Shown: positions 46,093-55,413 of the stretch, piece after piece
How positions within the stretch are numbered: the first letter of the stretch is position 1
Layout of the letters: every line of letters begins with the position of its first letter
Origin: Alphaproteobacteria bacterium
GTDB lineage: Bacteria; Pseudomonadota; Alphaproteobacteria; Acetobacterales; Acetobacteraceae
Direction: 5' to 3'
Assembly (NCBI GenBank): GCA_017307285.1
Contig: JAFKFI010000051.1
Location: 1-64,000, forward strand
Length of the DNA stretch: 64,000 nucleotides
Program-made: the position numbers and the translations under genes
Notes under the pieces: generated by a model
The model's input: the letters and a program-made list of their open reading frames with translations, nothing else
Database searches by the model: none
Told to the model about the DNA's origin: nothing

Positions 46093-46655
46093 CGCGCGCG
46101 GGCCGCCTTCCAGACATAGGCCCCGCCGGAGGCAAGCGTGCTGGCGGCGACCGCCCAGACCAGGATCGTGATGAGGACAGGTGCCGCCAGGTCGAAGCCG
46201 ACCAGCAGCAAGGTCACGGCGATCAGCACGATCTGCAGGCCGGTGTTGAGCTTCGAGATCAGCAGCGGCCGAATACGCACGGGCTGGCCGAGCACCCCGA
46301 GACACACCACGCCGCCCACGATCAGCACATCGCGGAACACGACGAGGATGGCCAGCCAGCTGGGCAAGATGTTCACGGCCGCCAGTGTAACATACATCGT
46401 CACGAGGAGAGCCTTGTCCGCCACCGGGTCAAGCAGGGCGCCAAGCGCGCTGGCCGCGCCGCGCCGGGCGAGCCAGCCATCCACCGCGTCGGACAGGCCC
46501 GCCGCCACGAACAGGTAGAAGGCCTCCTCGATGCGCCGCTGCAGCACCAGCCAGACGGCGAGCGGCACGGCGCACAACCGGGCGAAGGTAATGATGTTGG
46601 GGACAGTGAGCAGGGCGGAGGAGGATCCCGTGCCGAGCTCGGTTCCGTCAGGCAT
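46089..46655 (-). CDS. CDP-alcohol phosphatidyltransferase (PgsA-like)
   Basis: A 188-residue, six-helix membrane enzyme has the complete CDP-alcohol motif D-G-x2-A-R-x8-G-x3-D-x3-D, seen as [22 protein letters not shown]. It transfers a phosphatidyl group from CDP-diacylglycerol to an alcohol, probably glycerol-3-phosphate or glycerol-like acceptors. The start ATG at 46655 was preferred, though a TTG at 46679 would add 8 residues. It heads the operon with the permease, hda, ppk1 and ppx, and is divergent from purM. Confidence 0.85.
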   Translation of the reverse strand: MPDGTELGTGSSSALLTVPNIITFARLCAVPLAVWLVLQRRIEEAFYLFVAAGLSDAVDGWLARRGAASALGALLDPVADKALLVTMYVTLAAVNILPSWLAILVVFRDVLIVGGVVCLGVLGQPVRIRPLLISKLNTGLQIVLIAVTLLLVGFDLAAPVLITILVWAVAASTLASGGAYVWKAARAR

Positions 46656-46781
46656 GATTGCCGCCACCCGCCGTTGCAAGCCACGCCGGCCTATGATTGT
46701 TTCCGCGCCCGTTCACCCGCCTTGCGCGATCCGGCATCCTGTTGTCTCCCGGACCAAGGCCTTACCGTATGGAGGGCCGCC

Positions 46782-47861
46782 ATGACCAGCGCGGATGACG
46801 ACCCCACGGCCGCGGCCGGCAACGGTTTGACCTACCGCCAGGCCGGCGTCGATATCGACGCAGGTGAGGCGCTGGTCGAGGCGATCAAGCCCCTCGCCCG
46901 CTCAACCCTGCGCGCGGGAGTGATGGGTTCGCTCGGTGGCTTCGGCGCGCTGTTCGACCTCAAGGGCGCCGGCTTCGCCGATCCCGTGCTGGTCTCCACC
47001 ACGGATGGCGTCGGCACCAAGCTCAGGGTCGCCATCGAGACCGGCATTCTCGACACGGTCGGGATCGATCTCGTTGCCATGTGCGTCAACGACCTCGTGG
47101 TGCAGGGCGCCGAGCCGCTGTTCTTCCTGGACTATTTCGCCACCGGCCGCCTCGCGGTCGAGCAGGCGCGACGGGTGATCGGCGGTATCGCGCAAGGCTG
47201 CCTGCAAGCCGGCTGCGCCCTGGTCGGTGGCGAGACGGCCGAGATGCCCGGAATGTACGCGGCGGACGATTTCGATTTGGCGGGCTTCGCCGTGGGAGCG
47301 GCGGAGCGCGGCCAGCTATTGCCGCGCGCCGTTGCTCCGGGCGACGCAGTGATCGGGCTGGCCAGCGCGGGCGTGCATTCCAACGGATTCTCCCTGGTCC
47401 GCCGCATCGTCGAGGCCAGCGGTGTCGGCTGGGACGCGCCGGCGCCGTTCGCCGCCGAGACGTCCCTTGCTGCCGCGCTCATGGCTCCGACGCGCATCTA
47501 CGTGAAACCGCTGCTCGCGCTGCATCGCGCCGGGCTGCTCAAGGCCGCCGCCCACATCACCGGCGGCGGCTTGCCGGGCAATCTGCCGCGCGTGCTGCCC
47601 GAGGGCACCGACGCCTTGCTCGACCAGCCCTGGCCCCTCCCGCCGGTGTTCCGCTGGCTGACCGCGAGCGGCGGGGTCGCGGCAGATGAGATGCTGCGGG
47701 TCTTCAATTGCGGGATCGGAATGGCGCTCGTGGTGAGCGACCCCGAGCGCGCGGAGGCGTTGCTGCAAGCGGAAGGCGAGAAGGTGCTCCGGCTCGGACA
47801 CATCGCAGCGGGAGCGGGACCGGCCTCGGTGCGCTTCGATGCCATGCCCAATTTCGGATGA
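46782..47861 (+). CDS. purM: Phosphoribosylformylglycinamidine cyclo-ligase (AIR synthetase)
   Basis: This 359-residue purine enzyme catalyses step five of de novo purine synthesis. Motifs include [17 protein letters not shown] (ATP-binding loop), [26 protein letters not shown] and [16 protein letters not shown]. The ATG at 46782 follows GGAGGG. The stop overlaps the purN ATG (ATGA), so the two successive-pathway genes are translationally coupled. Confidence 0.97.
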   Translation: MTSADDDPTAAAGNGLTYRQAGVDIDAGEALVEAIKPLARSTLRAGVMGSLGGFGALFDLKGAGFADPVLVSTTDGVGTKLRVAIETGILDTVGIDLVAMCVNDLVVQGAEPLFFLDYFATGRLAVEQARRVIGGIAQGCLQAGCALVGGETAEMPGMYAADDFDLAGFAVGAAERGQLLPRAVAPGDAVIGLASAGVHSNGFSLVRRIVEASGVGWDAPAPFAAETSLAAALMAPTRIYVKPLLALHRAGLLKAAAHITGGGLPGNLPRVLPEGTDALLDQPWPLPPVFRWLTASGGVAADEMLRVFNCGIGMALVVSDPERAEALLQAEGEKVLRLGHIAAGAGPASVRFDAMPNFG

Positions 47862-48496
47862 AACCCCGCGTCGCCATCCTGATCAGCGGGCGGGGCTCCA
47901 ACATGGCGGCCCTGATCGAGGCCGCGCGCGACCCTGCCTACCCCGCCGAGATCGCCCTGGTCCTGTCGAACCGCCCCGACGCGGGCGGGCTGCGCCACGC
48001 CGCCGAGCACGGCATCCGCACCGCGGCCATCGACCACCGCGCATTCCGGAGCGACCGGGGCGCGCACGAGGCGGCGATCGACGCGGCGCTGCGCGAGGCG
48101 GGGGTGGAGATCGTCTGCCTGGCTGGGTATCTCCGGCTGCTGACGCCGTTCCTAGTCGGGCGGTGGGCGGGGCGGATGCTCAACATTCACCCTAGCCTGC
48201 TTCCCGCCTTCCCCGGCCTGCATACCCACGAGCGGGCGCTGGCCGCCGGCGTGAAGCTGCATGGCTGCACCGTCCACCTCGTCACCGATGCGATGGACGA
48301 CGGCCCGATCTTGGCCCAGGCGGCGGTGCCCGTGCTGGCCGGCGACACCGAGGAGACATTAGCGGCTCGCGTGCTGATCCAGGAGCACGTCATCTATCCC
48401 CTGGCGCTCCGGCTCCAGGCTGAGGGCCGGCGGAACGAGCCCCTGCCCGGCGCCGCCCTGCTGAACCCCTTGCCCGTCCCGGCGCGGCTGCCATAA
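47858..48496 (+). CDS. purN: Phosphoribosylglycinamide formyltransferase
   Basis: This 212-residue enzyme transfers a formyl group from 10-formyl-THF to GAR. The substrate loop is [16 protein letters not shown]. Catalytic Asn and His lie in [17 protein letters not shown], and the catalytic Asp in [13 protein letters not shown]. The ATG overlaps the purM stop by 4 nt. The C-terminus is somewhat extended with a Pro-rich end. Confidence 0.96.
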   Translation: MKPRVAILISGRGSNMAALIEAARDPAYPAEIALVLSNRPDAGGLRHAAEHGIRTAAIDHRAFRSDRGAHEAAIDAALREAGVEIVCLAGYLRLLTPFLVGRWAGRMLNIHPSLLPAFPGLHTHERALAAGVKLHGCTVHLVTDAMDDGPILAQAAVPVLAGDTEETLAARVLIQEHVIYPLALRLQAEGRRNEPLPGAALLNPLPVPARLP

Positions 48497-48539
48497 AACG
48501 CGGCTTAGGTTTCCAAACGCAGGATCGAGACGTTCCATC

Positions 48540-48695
48540 ATGGCCGACCAAACCACCGTCGTCACCGGAGCCGAGACGCCCGAGGCCTTCCTCGCGGACC
48601 GTCAGGCCTTTTGGCACTCCTGGACCCATTTCGTCATCGGCACGACGATCGGCGTGGTCATCCTGCTGATCCTGATGGCAATTTTCCTGGTCTGA
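48540..48695 (+). CDS. aa3-type cytochrome c oxidase subunit IV (51 residues)
   Basis: A 51-residue protein has a hydrophilic N-terminus and one C-terminal membrane helix. The motif FLADRQAFWHSWTHFV followed by VILLILMAIFLV matches the small subunit IV of alphaproteobacterial aa3 oxidases (PF07835). It contacts the core subunits and is not catalytic. It stands alone here, 43 bp after purN, with no other cytochrome oxidase gene in the window. An AGGA lies 15 nt upstream of the ATG. Confidence 0.85.
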   Translation: MADQTTVVTGAETPEAFLADRQAFWHSWTHFVIGTTIGVVILLILMAIFLV

Positions 48696-48698
48696 CGC

Positions 48699-49802
48699 TC
48701 ACCACCCGTTCACACGGGTCCAGATCGCCACCACCTCGTCACCGCCCTCCACGACGTAGTACCGGTCATGCGCCGCCGCGGTCATGCACGTGTGGTTGGG
48801 CGCCACACGCACCTTGGTGCCCACCGGCAGGTCCGCCGGCACCGCCGCATCCGTCTCGACCACGCCGTGCTCCTGATAAGCATGGCGCACGATGGCCTGG
48901 CCGTAGGTCGGCCTCCCGCGCGCGTCGAGCATGAGGCCGAAGCCGTAGTCGAGCGGCGCCGCCTCGGTGCTGCGATCCTTCGATAGCGCGAGCCCGCCGG
49001 CATCGATCAGCAGCCGGTTCCGCGCGGGCCGCCGGCCGATGACGCTCGCCAGCACCGTCAGGGCGATATCGCCCACCGCGTGCGTGTGAATCTCCGCCTG
49101 GAACAAATCGCCGAACATGTAGACCCCCGCCCGCACCTCGCTCACGCCGGACAGCGAGGCAGCGTGCCGGGCAGTGGGCGAGCTTCCCATCGAGACGATG
49201 GATGCCGCATGGCCGGCGGCGCGCAGGCGTTCGGCGGCCCGCACGATCCCGGCCCGCTCCGCCTCGGCGATGCGGACCATGTCCTCGACGCTGCGGCCCC
49301 CATAGCTGTGCCCGGCATGGGTCATCACCCCCGCGAGCCGGCCGCCGAGCCGGTCCGCGATGGCGAGCAACGCGGGATCCTCCGGCCGAACGCCGCCACG
49401 CTCCTCACCGGTGTCGATCTCGATGAGCGCCCGTGGCCCTGCGGGGTGGGCGGCAATCGCGCGGGCGGTATCTGGGTCATCGGTGATCACCGTGACCGCC
49501 GCCCCATTCGCGTTCAGCTTGGCGACCTGGTCGAGCTTTCGCGCCGTGATCCCCACCGCGTAGAGGATGTCGGTGATCCCGTGGCCGGCGAAGTATTCCG
49601 CCTCGGCCAGGGTGGAGACGGTGATGCCGCCGGGCTGGCCGGCGAGCGCGAGCCGCGCCACCTCGATCGATTTGGCGGTCTTCATGTGCGGACGCAGCGG
49701 CACGCCATGCCGCGACAGTGCTGCCGCCATCGACGCGATATTGCGCTGCATGATGGCCCGATCGAGCACGAGGCAGGGCGTCGGCAGATCGTCCAACCTC
49801 AT
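48699..49802 (-). CDS. DSD1-family PLP enzyme (D-threonine aldolase / D-serine dehydratase-like)
   Basis: This 367-residue fold-III PLP enzyme resembles alanine racemase in its N-terminal barrel. The PLP Lys is K41 in LRPHMKTAKSIEVA. The C-terminal beta domain holds the metal-binding His-x-Cys in VAPNHTCMTAAAHD. GVMTHAGHSYGG and YMFGDLFQ are typical of D-threonine aldolase-like enzymes. It probably acts on D-hydroxy-amino acids. The next gene upstream, also PLP-dependent, ends 23 bp before its start, which suggests one amino-acid catabolic unit. Confidence 0.85.
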   Translation of the reverse strand: MRLDDLPTPCLVLDRAIMQRNIASMAAALSRHGVPLRPHMKTAKSIEVARLALAGQPGGITVSTLAEAEYFAGHGITDILYAVGITARKLDQVAKLNANGAAVTVITDDPDTARAIAAHPAGPRALIEIDTGEERGGVRPEDPALLAIADRLGGRLAGVMTHAGHSYGGRSVEDMVRIAEAERAGIVRAAERLRAAGHAASIVSMGSSPTARHAASLSGVSEVRAGVYMFGDLFQAEIHTHAVGDIALTVLASVIGRRPARNRLLIDAGGLALSKDRSTEAAPLDYGFGLMLDARGRPTYGQAIVRHAYQEHGVVETDAAVPADLPVGTKVRVAPNHTCMTAAAHDRYYVVEGGDEVVAIWTRVNGW

Positions 49803-49825
49803 GGCGGCGCGAGCTCCTGGGGATG

Positions 49826-50959
49826 TCAGAGGGGGATGCCGAGTATCTCGGCAATGCGCGGGGTGGCCTTCAATCCGCTGCCGGTCAGCACAAGCACCGT
49901 CGTCTGTTCCGGCCCGACCGCGCCGGACGCGAGCAGCTTGCCGAACGCCGCCGCGACCTGCGCCGCGGTCGGCTCGACATAGAGGCCCAACGCGGCGAGG
50001 TCGCGCGACGCTTGGGCGATCTCCTCCTCCGTCAGCGTGACCGCGCCGCCGCGCGTGCTCCGCAGCGCCCCAAGCACCTCGGCTAGGCGGATCGGCTGGG
50101 CTATCGCGGTGCCCTCAGCGATGGTCGGGCGGATTTCCGTCTCGACCGGCTGGTCGGTGCCGGCGAGGAAGCTCGCGGCGATCGGCGCGCAATTGGCCGG
50201 TTGCGCGGCGAACAGGCGCGGCACCGCCTCGATTTCGCCCGCGCGCAGCAGCTCGGAAAAGCCGATCTCGCAGCCGAGCACGTTGGAGCCGGCGCCGCAG
50301 GGAACGACGACGTTGTCGGGGGCGCGGAAGCCGAGCTCCTCCCAAAGCTCGTAGGCGAGCGTCTTGGTGCCGTGCAGGAAGAACGGGTGCCAGTTGTGGC
50401 TGGCATAGAACACGCTCTCCGAGCGCCGCACCGCCGCGTCCGCCGTGTCCTGCCGCGAGCCGGGGATCAGCTCCACCGTCGCGCCATGCGCCCGCGTCTG
50501 CACGGTCTTGGCCGGGCTGGTCGACGCCGGCGCGAGGATGGTCGCCGCCAGCCCGCCCGCCGCCGCGTAGGCCGCGATCGCGGCGCCGCCGTTGCCCGAG
50601 CTATCCTCCAGCACGGCGCGGACGCCCTGGGAGCGCAGTAGGGAGAGCATCACGCTCGCGCCCCGGTCCTTGAAGCTGCCGGTCGGCATCATCCACTCGC
50701 ATTTGAGCAAGGCAGGCGCTCCATGCAGCGAGCGCGCGAGGAGCGGCGTGCCGCCCTCGCCGAGTGTGATCGGATCGTCCACTGCCAGCGGCAAAGCGGC
50801 TCGGTAGCGCCAAAGGCCGCGAACGGCGCTATCGATCTCGGTGCGGGTGAGCCCCGGCAATTGTGTCAGGACCAACGGCGCGTGCTCGCGGCCGCACCAG
50901 CGCGGCTCGTCCAGCGGAAACGTCTCGCCCGTCCTGGGATCGAGGTAGGCGGCGGCCAT
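49826..50959 (-). CDS. Threonine synthase-like PLP enzyme
   Basis: A fold-II PLP enzyme of 377 residues has the PLP Lys in MPTGSFKDRGASVM, the substrate loop EDSSGNGGAAIAAYA and the phosphate-binding PCGAGSNVLG. The N-terminus carries the short Cys-containing segment of threonine synthases (RWCGREHAPL). It could make threonine from phosphohomoserine or act as a beta-eliminating/ammonia-lyase relative. Proximity to a D-threonine aldolase-like enzyme and an M20 peptidase favours a catabolic or accessory role. The ATG at 50959 was chosen since the upstream frame is not conserved in character. Confidence 0.82.
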   Translation of the reverse strand: MAAAYLDPRTGETFPLDEPRWCGREHAPLVLTQLPGLTRTEIDSAVRGLWRYRAALPLAVDDPITLGEGGTPLLARSLHGAPALLKCEWMMPTGSFKDRGASVMLSLLRSQGVRAVLEDSSGNGGAAIAAYAAAGGLAATILAPASTSPAKTVQTRAHGATVELIPGSRQDTADAAVRRSESVFYASHNWHPFFLHGTKTLAYELWEELGFRAPDNVVVPCGAGSNVLGCEIGFSELLRAGEIEAVPRLFAAQPANCAPIAASFLAGTDQPVETEIRPTIAEGTAIAQPIRLAEVLGALRSTRGGAVTLTEEEIAQASRDLAALGLYVEPTAAQVAAAFGKLLASGAVGPEQTTVLVLTGSGLKATPRIAEILGIPL

Positions 50960-51056
50960 CGGTTCCCCTCCGGTTTCAAAAACTGACGCGCGCTCCGCCA
51001 GGTTGCAAGCAGAACCCAGGGCGGAGGAAAGTGCCGCTTCCCGGAAGGCTCGCCAC

Positions 51057-52166
51057 ATGACCGATCATCTCGCCGCCGTCACCGACCTTGCTCGCGGCCT
51101 GGTATCCCTCGACAGCCGCAGCTTCGTCTCCAACCTGCCCGTGGCCGACCGGGTGGAGGCGGCCCTCGCGGGCTTCGAGATCGAACGCCTGGACTACGCG
51201 GACCAAGCCGGGGTCGCCAAGCGCGCCCTGGTGGCAACCCGCGCCGGAGCCTCCGGCGGTGCCGCGTTCTCAGCACACATGGACACCGTGCCCGATACCG
51301 GCTGGCAGGACGATCCCTGGTCCGCCCGGCTCGACGCGGATGGCGTGCTGCATGGCTTAGGCAGCACCGACATGAAAGGGCCGCTCGCCGCGATCATCGT
51401 CGCCGCCCGTGCCCTGCCGACGCATGTCCCCGTCACCTTGCTGATCACCACCGACGAGGAAACGACGAAGCAGGGTGCCCGCGAGATCGTGGAGCGCTCG
51501 GCGCTGGTGCGGAGGGTGAAGCCCGCCGGCATTCTGATCGCCGAGCCGACCTCGATGGCGCCGGTGCGCGGCCATCGCGCGCATATCAACTTCACCTGTG
51601 TCGCGACCGGGGTGCAGGCGCATAGCAGCACCGGGCGCGGGCGCAACGCCAACTGGGACCTGATTGCGTTCCTGGCCGAGATGCGCGCCGTCTTTGACCG
51701 CCTGCGGTCGGACGCCCTCCTGCAAGACCCGGCCTACGACCCGCCGTTCAGCGACTTCAACCCGGTGATCGACAACCACGGCACAGCTATCAACGTGACC
51801 GTCCCCAAGGCCACCGCCCGGATCAAGTTCCGCTATTCCGCGCGGATCGACCCGGCACCCGTGCTCGCCGCCGTCCATGAGGCGGCCTCCCGGCACGGCA
51901 TCGCCGTCACCGAGGCGCGCGAGGGGGAGCCGCCGGAACTGCCGGCTGATCACCCGCTGGTGCGGCTCTGCGCCGAGACCGTGCGTGTGGCGCCGCGCAC
52001 CGCCCCGTATGGCACTGATGGATCGCAGCTTCAGGCGCTGGCGCCCTGCGTCGTGCTGGGCCCCGGCGACATCGCGGAAGCCCACACGCCGGGCGAGAAG
52101 GTCTCCACCGCCGAGCTGGGAGCCGCCGTGCCCGTGTTCATCCGCCTCGCGGAACGCCTGGCTTGA
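51057..52166 (+). CDS. M20-family deacetylase (acetylornithine deacetylase-like)
   Basis: This 369-residue zinc amidohydrolase has metal ligands in FSAHMDTVPDTGW (His), GLGSTDMKGPLAA (bridging Asp), the catalytic Glu pair in TTDEETT, and IAEPTSM plus EAHTPGEKVS near the C-terminus. The lid domain (about 180-290) starts at RGHRAHINFTCVATG. ArgE- or DapE-like substrates are possible, but the sequence does not decide. It is divergent from the threonine synthase-like gene with 97 bp between starts. Confidence 0.85.
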   Translation: MTDHLAAVTDLARGLVSLDSRSFVSNLPVADRVEAALAGFEIERLDYADQAGVAKRALVATRAGASGGAAFSAHMDTVPDTGWQDDPWSARLDADGVLHGLGSTDMKGPLAAIIVAARALPTHVPVTLLITTDEETTKQGAREIVERSALVRRVKPAGILIAEPTSMAPVRGHRAHINFTCVATGVQAHSSTGRGRNANWDLIAFLAEMRAVFDRLRSDALLQDPAYDPPFSDFNPVIDNHGTAINVTVPKATARIKFRYSARIDPAPVLAAVHEAASRHGIAVTEAREGEPPELPADHPLVRLCAETVRVAPRTAPYGTDGSQLQALAPCVVLGPGDIAEAHTPGEKVSTAELGAAVPVFIRLAERLA

Positions 52167-52270
52167 TCATGCCGCGTCGGGGCTGGACGCTTCGTGTTCA
52201 CAGTGCGGGTCTACTATGCCAGCTCAGTCCGTGACTTGACCCTGGCGCCTCGCCCCCGCACATCCCGCCA

Positions 52271-52714
52271 ATGCCCGATCCCTTCGTTGCTCCCGAGGAA
52301 TCCACCGCCGCGGCCGCCGTGGAAGCGATCGCCGATGAGCTCGCGGTGTTCGACGACTGGATGGACCGCTACCAGTTCATCATCGAGCTCGGCCGCAAGC
52401 TGCCGCGCTTCCCCGAGCCCTGGATGGACGACGCCCACCGGGTGCCCGGCTGCCAGAGCCGGGTGTGGATGGAGGGCACCTTGCGGGATGGCAAGCTGTT
52501 CCTCGCCGGCATCTCGGACGCTGCCATCGTCTCGGGGCTGATCGCGCTGCTGCTGCGGGTCTATTCCGGGCGGGCGCCGGAAGAGATCGTGGCCACCGAC
52601 CCAGTGTTCCTCAAGGAGCTCGGCTTGCTGGAGGCGCTATCGACCAACCGGGGCAACGGCATCGCCGCGATGGCGCGCAAGATACGCGAATTGGCCGCCC
52701 TGCAATCCGCGTAG
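52271..52714 (+). CDS. sufE: SufE sulfur-transfer protein
   Basis: This 147-residue sulfur acceptor activates the cysteine desulfurase SufS in iron-sulfur cluster assembly. The acceptor Cys is C61 in HRVPGCQSRVWME. The surrounding fold motifs (WMDRYQFIIELGRKLP; RVYSGRAPEEI; LSTNRGNGIAAMARKI) are all present. The rest of the suf operon is not in this window. Confidence 0.95.
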   Translation: MPDPFVAPEESTAAAAVEAIADELAVFDDWMDRYQFIIELGRKLPRFPEPWMDDAHRVPGCQSRVWMEGTLRDGKLFLAGISDAAIVSGLIALLLRVYSGRAPEEIVATDPVFLKELGLLEALSTNRGNGIAAMARKIRELAALQSA

Positions 52715-52758
52715 AAGGCGTCTTGCCCGGCGGACACTAGCGCTTGTAGACACCGCGG

Positions 52759-54186
52759 ATGCTGTTCTACGAGCCGCTGTTCCTCTTCATCTTCTTCCCG
52801 ACCTTCTATCTGATCTACCTGCTCGGCGAACAGCGAGCGAGGATGCGGCTGTTCGTCATCCTCGGCGCGAGCATCCTGTTCTATGTCTGGAGCGAGCCGC
52901 TCTTCGTCCCCATCGTGCTTGCCTCGGCAGTGCTCGACCACCTGCTCGGCCGGCGCATCGCGAAGGTGCCGCAAGGCTCGGGACAAGCTCGCCTGCTGCT
53001 CACGATCGGCATTCTGGCCAATCTCGGCATCCTGTTTCACTACAAATACACCCGCTTTCTGATCGAGAACCTGAACGACGTGCTGCACGGGCTGGCCGCC
53101 CAGCCGCTGACCGTGCCCAGTATCATCCTGCCCATCGGCGTGTCGTTCATCGTCTTCGAGAAGATCACCTACCTCGTGGACATCCACCGCCGCGTGAGCC
53201 ACCCGGCCGAGACCTTCTCGAAATACCTGCTCTTCGTGTTCTTCTTCCCCAAGCTGCTTGCCGGCCCGATCATCAAGTATCACGAGCTGGACACGCAGCT
53301 CGCGGCGCTGCCCGCCGCACGATGGGACGACATCTCGGCTGGCTTCGTGCGATTCATGCTCGGCGTGGTGAAGAAGGTTATCATTGCCGACACCGTGGGC
53401 CTCGGTGCCGACCGCATCTTCGCCGCCGATCCACACCTCATCGGCTTCAGCGAAGCCTGGTTCGGCGTCGTGCTGTTCACCTTCCAGATCTATTTCGATT
53501 TCTCCGGCTACTCCGACATGGCGATCGGCCTCGCCCGGATGCTCGGCTTCCGGCTGCCCGAGAACTTCAACATGCCGTACCTGTCATGCAGCATGACCGA
53601 GTTCTGGCGCCGCTGGCACATCTCGCTCGCCACCTGGATCCGCGACTATCTCTACATCCCACTGGGTGGCAACCGCGTCACCGTGGCGCGCCGCTACATG
53701 AACCTGTGGATCTGCTTCCTCGCCTCCGGCCTGTGGCACGGCGCGGCGTGGCCGTACGTCGTATGGGGCGCTTACAACGGCCTGTTCCTGGTGCTCGACA
53801 AGCTGTTCCTGCTGCGCGCCCTGGACCGGATGCCGCGCATCGTTGCAAACCTGTTCACCTTCTTTGTCGTCGTGGTCGGTTGGACGATCTTCCGCGCCAA
53901 GACGCTAGACCAGGCCGGTGCGTTCTTCGCGGCGATGGCACAACCGGGTCTGGTGGGCCGCGCCGCAGGGCAATTCGTCACGCATGACGTGACCGCCGGG
54001 CTCATTGCCGCGGCGGTCATCTGCGCCCTGCCGCGAATGCCCGGCTTCGAGCGGCTGCGCCGCGCCGCCTTCGCCACGCCATTGCGCACTACCGCGATCC
54101 AGACGGCGATCGCGCTGCTGTTCGTCCTCGCGGTCGGCAAGGCGGTTGCCGATCCCTTCAAGCCGTTCCTCTATTTCCGGTTCTGA
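52759..54186 (+). CDS. MBOAT-family O-acyltransferase (AlgI-like)
   Basis: This 475-residue polytopic enzyme has the MBOAT signature TEFWRRWHISLATWIRDYLY followed by the catalytic His in SGLWHGAAWPYVVWGAYNG, as in AlgI, DltB and PatA. It moves acyl groups across the membrane for O-acetylation of a surface polymer. The AlgJ/AlgX-like gene starts 5 nt after its stop, giving a two-protein acetylation module. No alginate, cellulose or other polymer synthesis genes flank it, so the target is unknown. Confidence 0.92.
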   Translation: MLFYEPLFLFIFFPTFYLIYLLGEQRARMRLFVILGASILFYVWSEPLFVPIVLASAVLDHLLGRRIAKVPQGSGQARLLLTIGILANLGILFHYKYTRFLIENLNDVLHGLAAQPLTVPSIILPIGVSFIVFEKITYLVDIHRRVSHPAETFSKYLLFVFFFPKLLAGPIIKYHELDTQLAALPAARWDDISAGFVRFMLGVVKKVIIADTVGLGADRIFAADPHLIGFSEAWFGVVLFTFQIYFDFSGYSDMAIGLARMLGFRLPENFNMPYLSCSMTEFWRRWHISLATWIRDYLYIPLGGNRVTVARRYMNLWICFLASGLWHGAAWPYVVWGAYNGLFLVLDKLFLLRALDRMPRIVANLFTFFVVVVGWTIFRAKTLDQAGAFFAAMAQPGLVGRAAGQFVTHDVTAGLIAAAVICALPRMPGFERLRRAAFATPLRTTAIQTAIALLFVLAVGKAVADPFKPFLYFRF

Positions 54187-54191
54187 TCGTC

Positions 54192-55391
54192 ATGCGGCGC
54201 TGGCTCAACATCACATACCTTCCCGTGACCATCGGCGCGGTGCTGCTCATCATCCCGTGGTTCTATCTGGGCTGGAACACCACGCTCGGCGAGCTGGTGC
54301 CGGCGCTGCGGTTTCGCACCAAGAACACCATCGCCGGCGTGGTGCAGGACGCCTCCGACACGTTTTCGCTGCAATCCGTGCTGAACGGCCACTATCAGCA
54401 ATCGATTTCCCGCGCCGTCGGCGTGCTCTCGCCGCTATTCAAGCCGGCGATCCACTGGAAAAACCAGATCTACTACACGCTGCTCGGCACGGCGGGATCG
54501 GATCGCGTGGTGGTTGGCAAGCACCGCGAATTGCTGGAGATGACCTATCTCGACGAGTATTGCACCCGCAATGCCGCGACATTCGCGCCGAAGGCGGAAG
54601 AATGGGCCGCCCGCATCCGCACCTTGCAAGACGATGTGGAGGCCCTCGGCAAGCCGTTCCTCTACATCATCACGCCATCCAAGGTGGCGCAGTATCCGGC
54701 GTTTATTCCCGACGGCTACAAGTGTCCCGGCAGCCATGAGGACAAGGCGAGCAAGCTTCCCGTCTGGGACGCTGCTCTCACTCGTCACGGCGTGCATTTC
54801 GTGGACGGCGCCTCGCCGCTGCCCGTCGCCCGCGAGAAGTACGGCATCGACATGTTCCCGCGCGGCGGCATCCATTGGAACAAATTGTCCGCCGCCCTCG
54901 CGACCCAGGACTTCGTCGCCGCGATCAACGCGCAGCACCGGGCGCCGCCGCTGACGACGTTCACCTTCGACTGGGTGGTATCCTACTGGCCGAACGCGGG
55001 CGACCGCGACCTGCTCGACATCATGAACCTCCCGCACCCGGACGCGCATTATCCGGTCCCGGAGCTGACCTATCACTCGAGCGACCCACCGGGCGGCTGC
55101 AAGACCGTCAAGATCACCGAAGTCGGCGGCAGCTTCCTCATGGGCATCAACGACACGCTGGAGCGACTGGCCTGCCCGCCGGACATTACCTACTGGTTCT
55201 ATTGGGACCACAACCGCTTCCGCTACGTCGACCGGCACATGCGCGAGCTGACGATGGATCCGAAAGTGCGCCGGCAGTCGCTGCTCGACGCAGATGTCAT
55301 CATCTTCGAGGAGAACGAGGCGGCGCTGCCCGAGACCGGACACGGAAAGCATTTAATGGACGAAATAAAGGCGATCCGGGCCGGCGAGTAG
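54192..55391 (+). CDS. AlgJ/AlgX-like SGNH acetyltransferase
   Basis: A 399-residue protein has an N-terminal signal-anchor helix (about 9-30) and a periplasmic SGNH-type domain. The probable catalytic residues are His in RGGIHWNKLS, corresponding to the Asp/Thr-His box of AlgX, and Ser in EVGGSFLMGINDT. It should receive acetyl groups from the adjacent MBOAT protein and place them on an exopolysaccharide or similar polymer. Several Cys (DEYCTRN, KCPGS, GGCKT, LACPP) may form disulfides. The target polymer cannot be named. Confidence 0.85.
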   Translation: MRRWLNITYLPVTIGAVLLIIPWFYLGWNTTLGELVPALRFRTKNTIAGVVQDASDTFSLQSVLNGHYQQSISRAVGVLSPLFKPAIHWKNQIYYTLLGTAGSDRVVVGKHRELLEMTYLDEYCTRNAATFAPKAEEWAARIRTLQDDVEALGKPFLYIITPSKVAQYPAFIPDGYKCPGSHEDKASKLPVWDAALTRHGVHFVDGASPLPVAREKYGIDMFPRGGIHWNKLSAALATQDFVAAINAQHRAPPLTTFTFDWVVSYWPNAGDRDLLDIMNLPHPDAHYPVPELTYHSSDPPGGCKTVKITEVGGSFLMGINDTLERLACPPDITYWFYWDHNRFRYVDRHMRELTMDPKVRRQSLLDADVIIFEENEAALPETGHGKHLMDEIKAIRAGE

Positions 55392-55413
55392 TGGCGACCG
55401 CGTCCCGCTGAAA

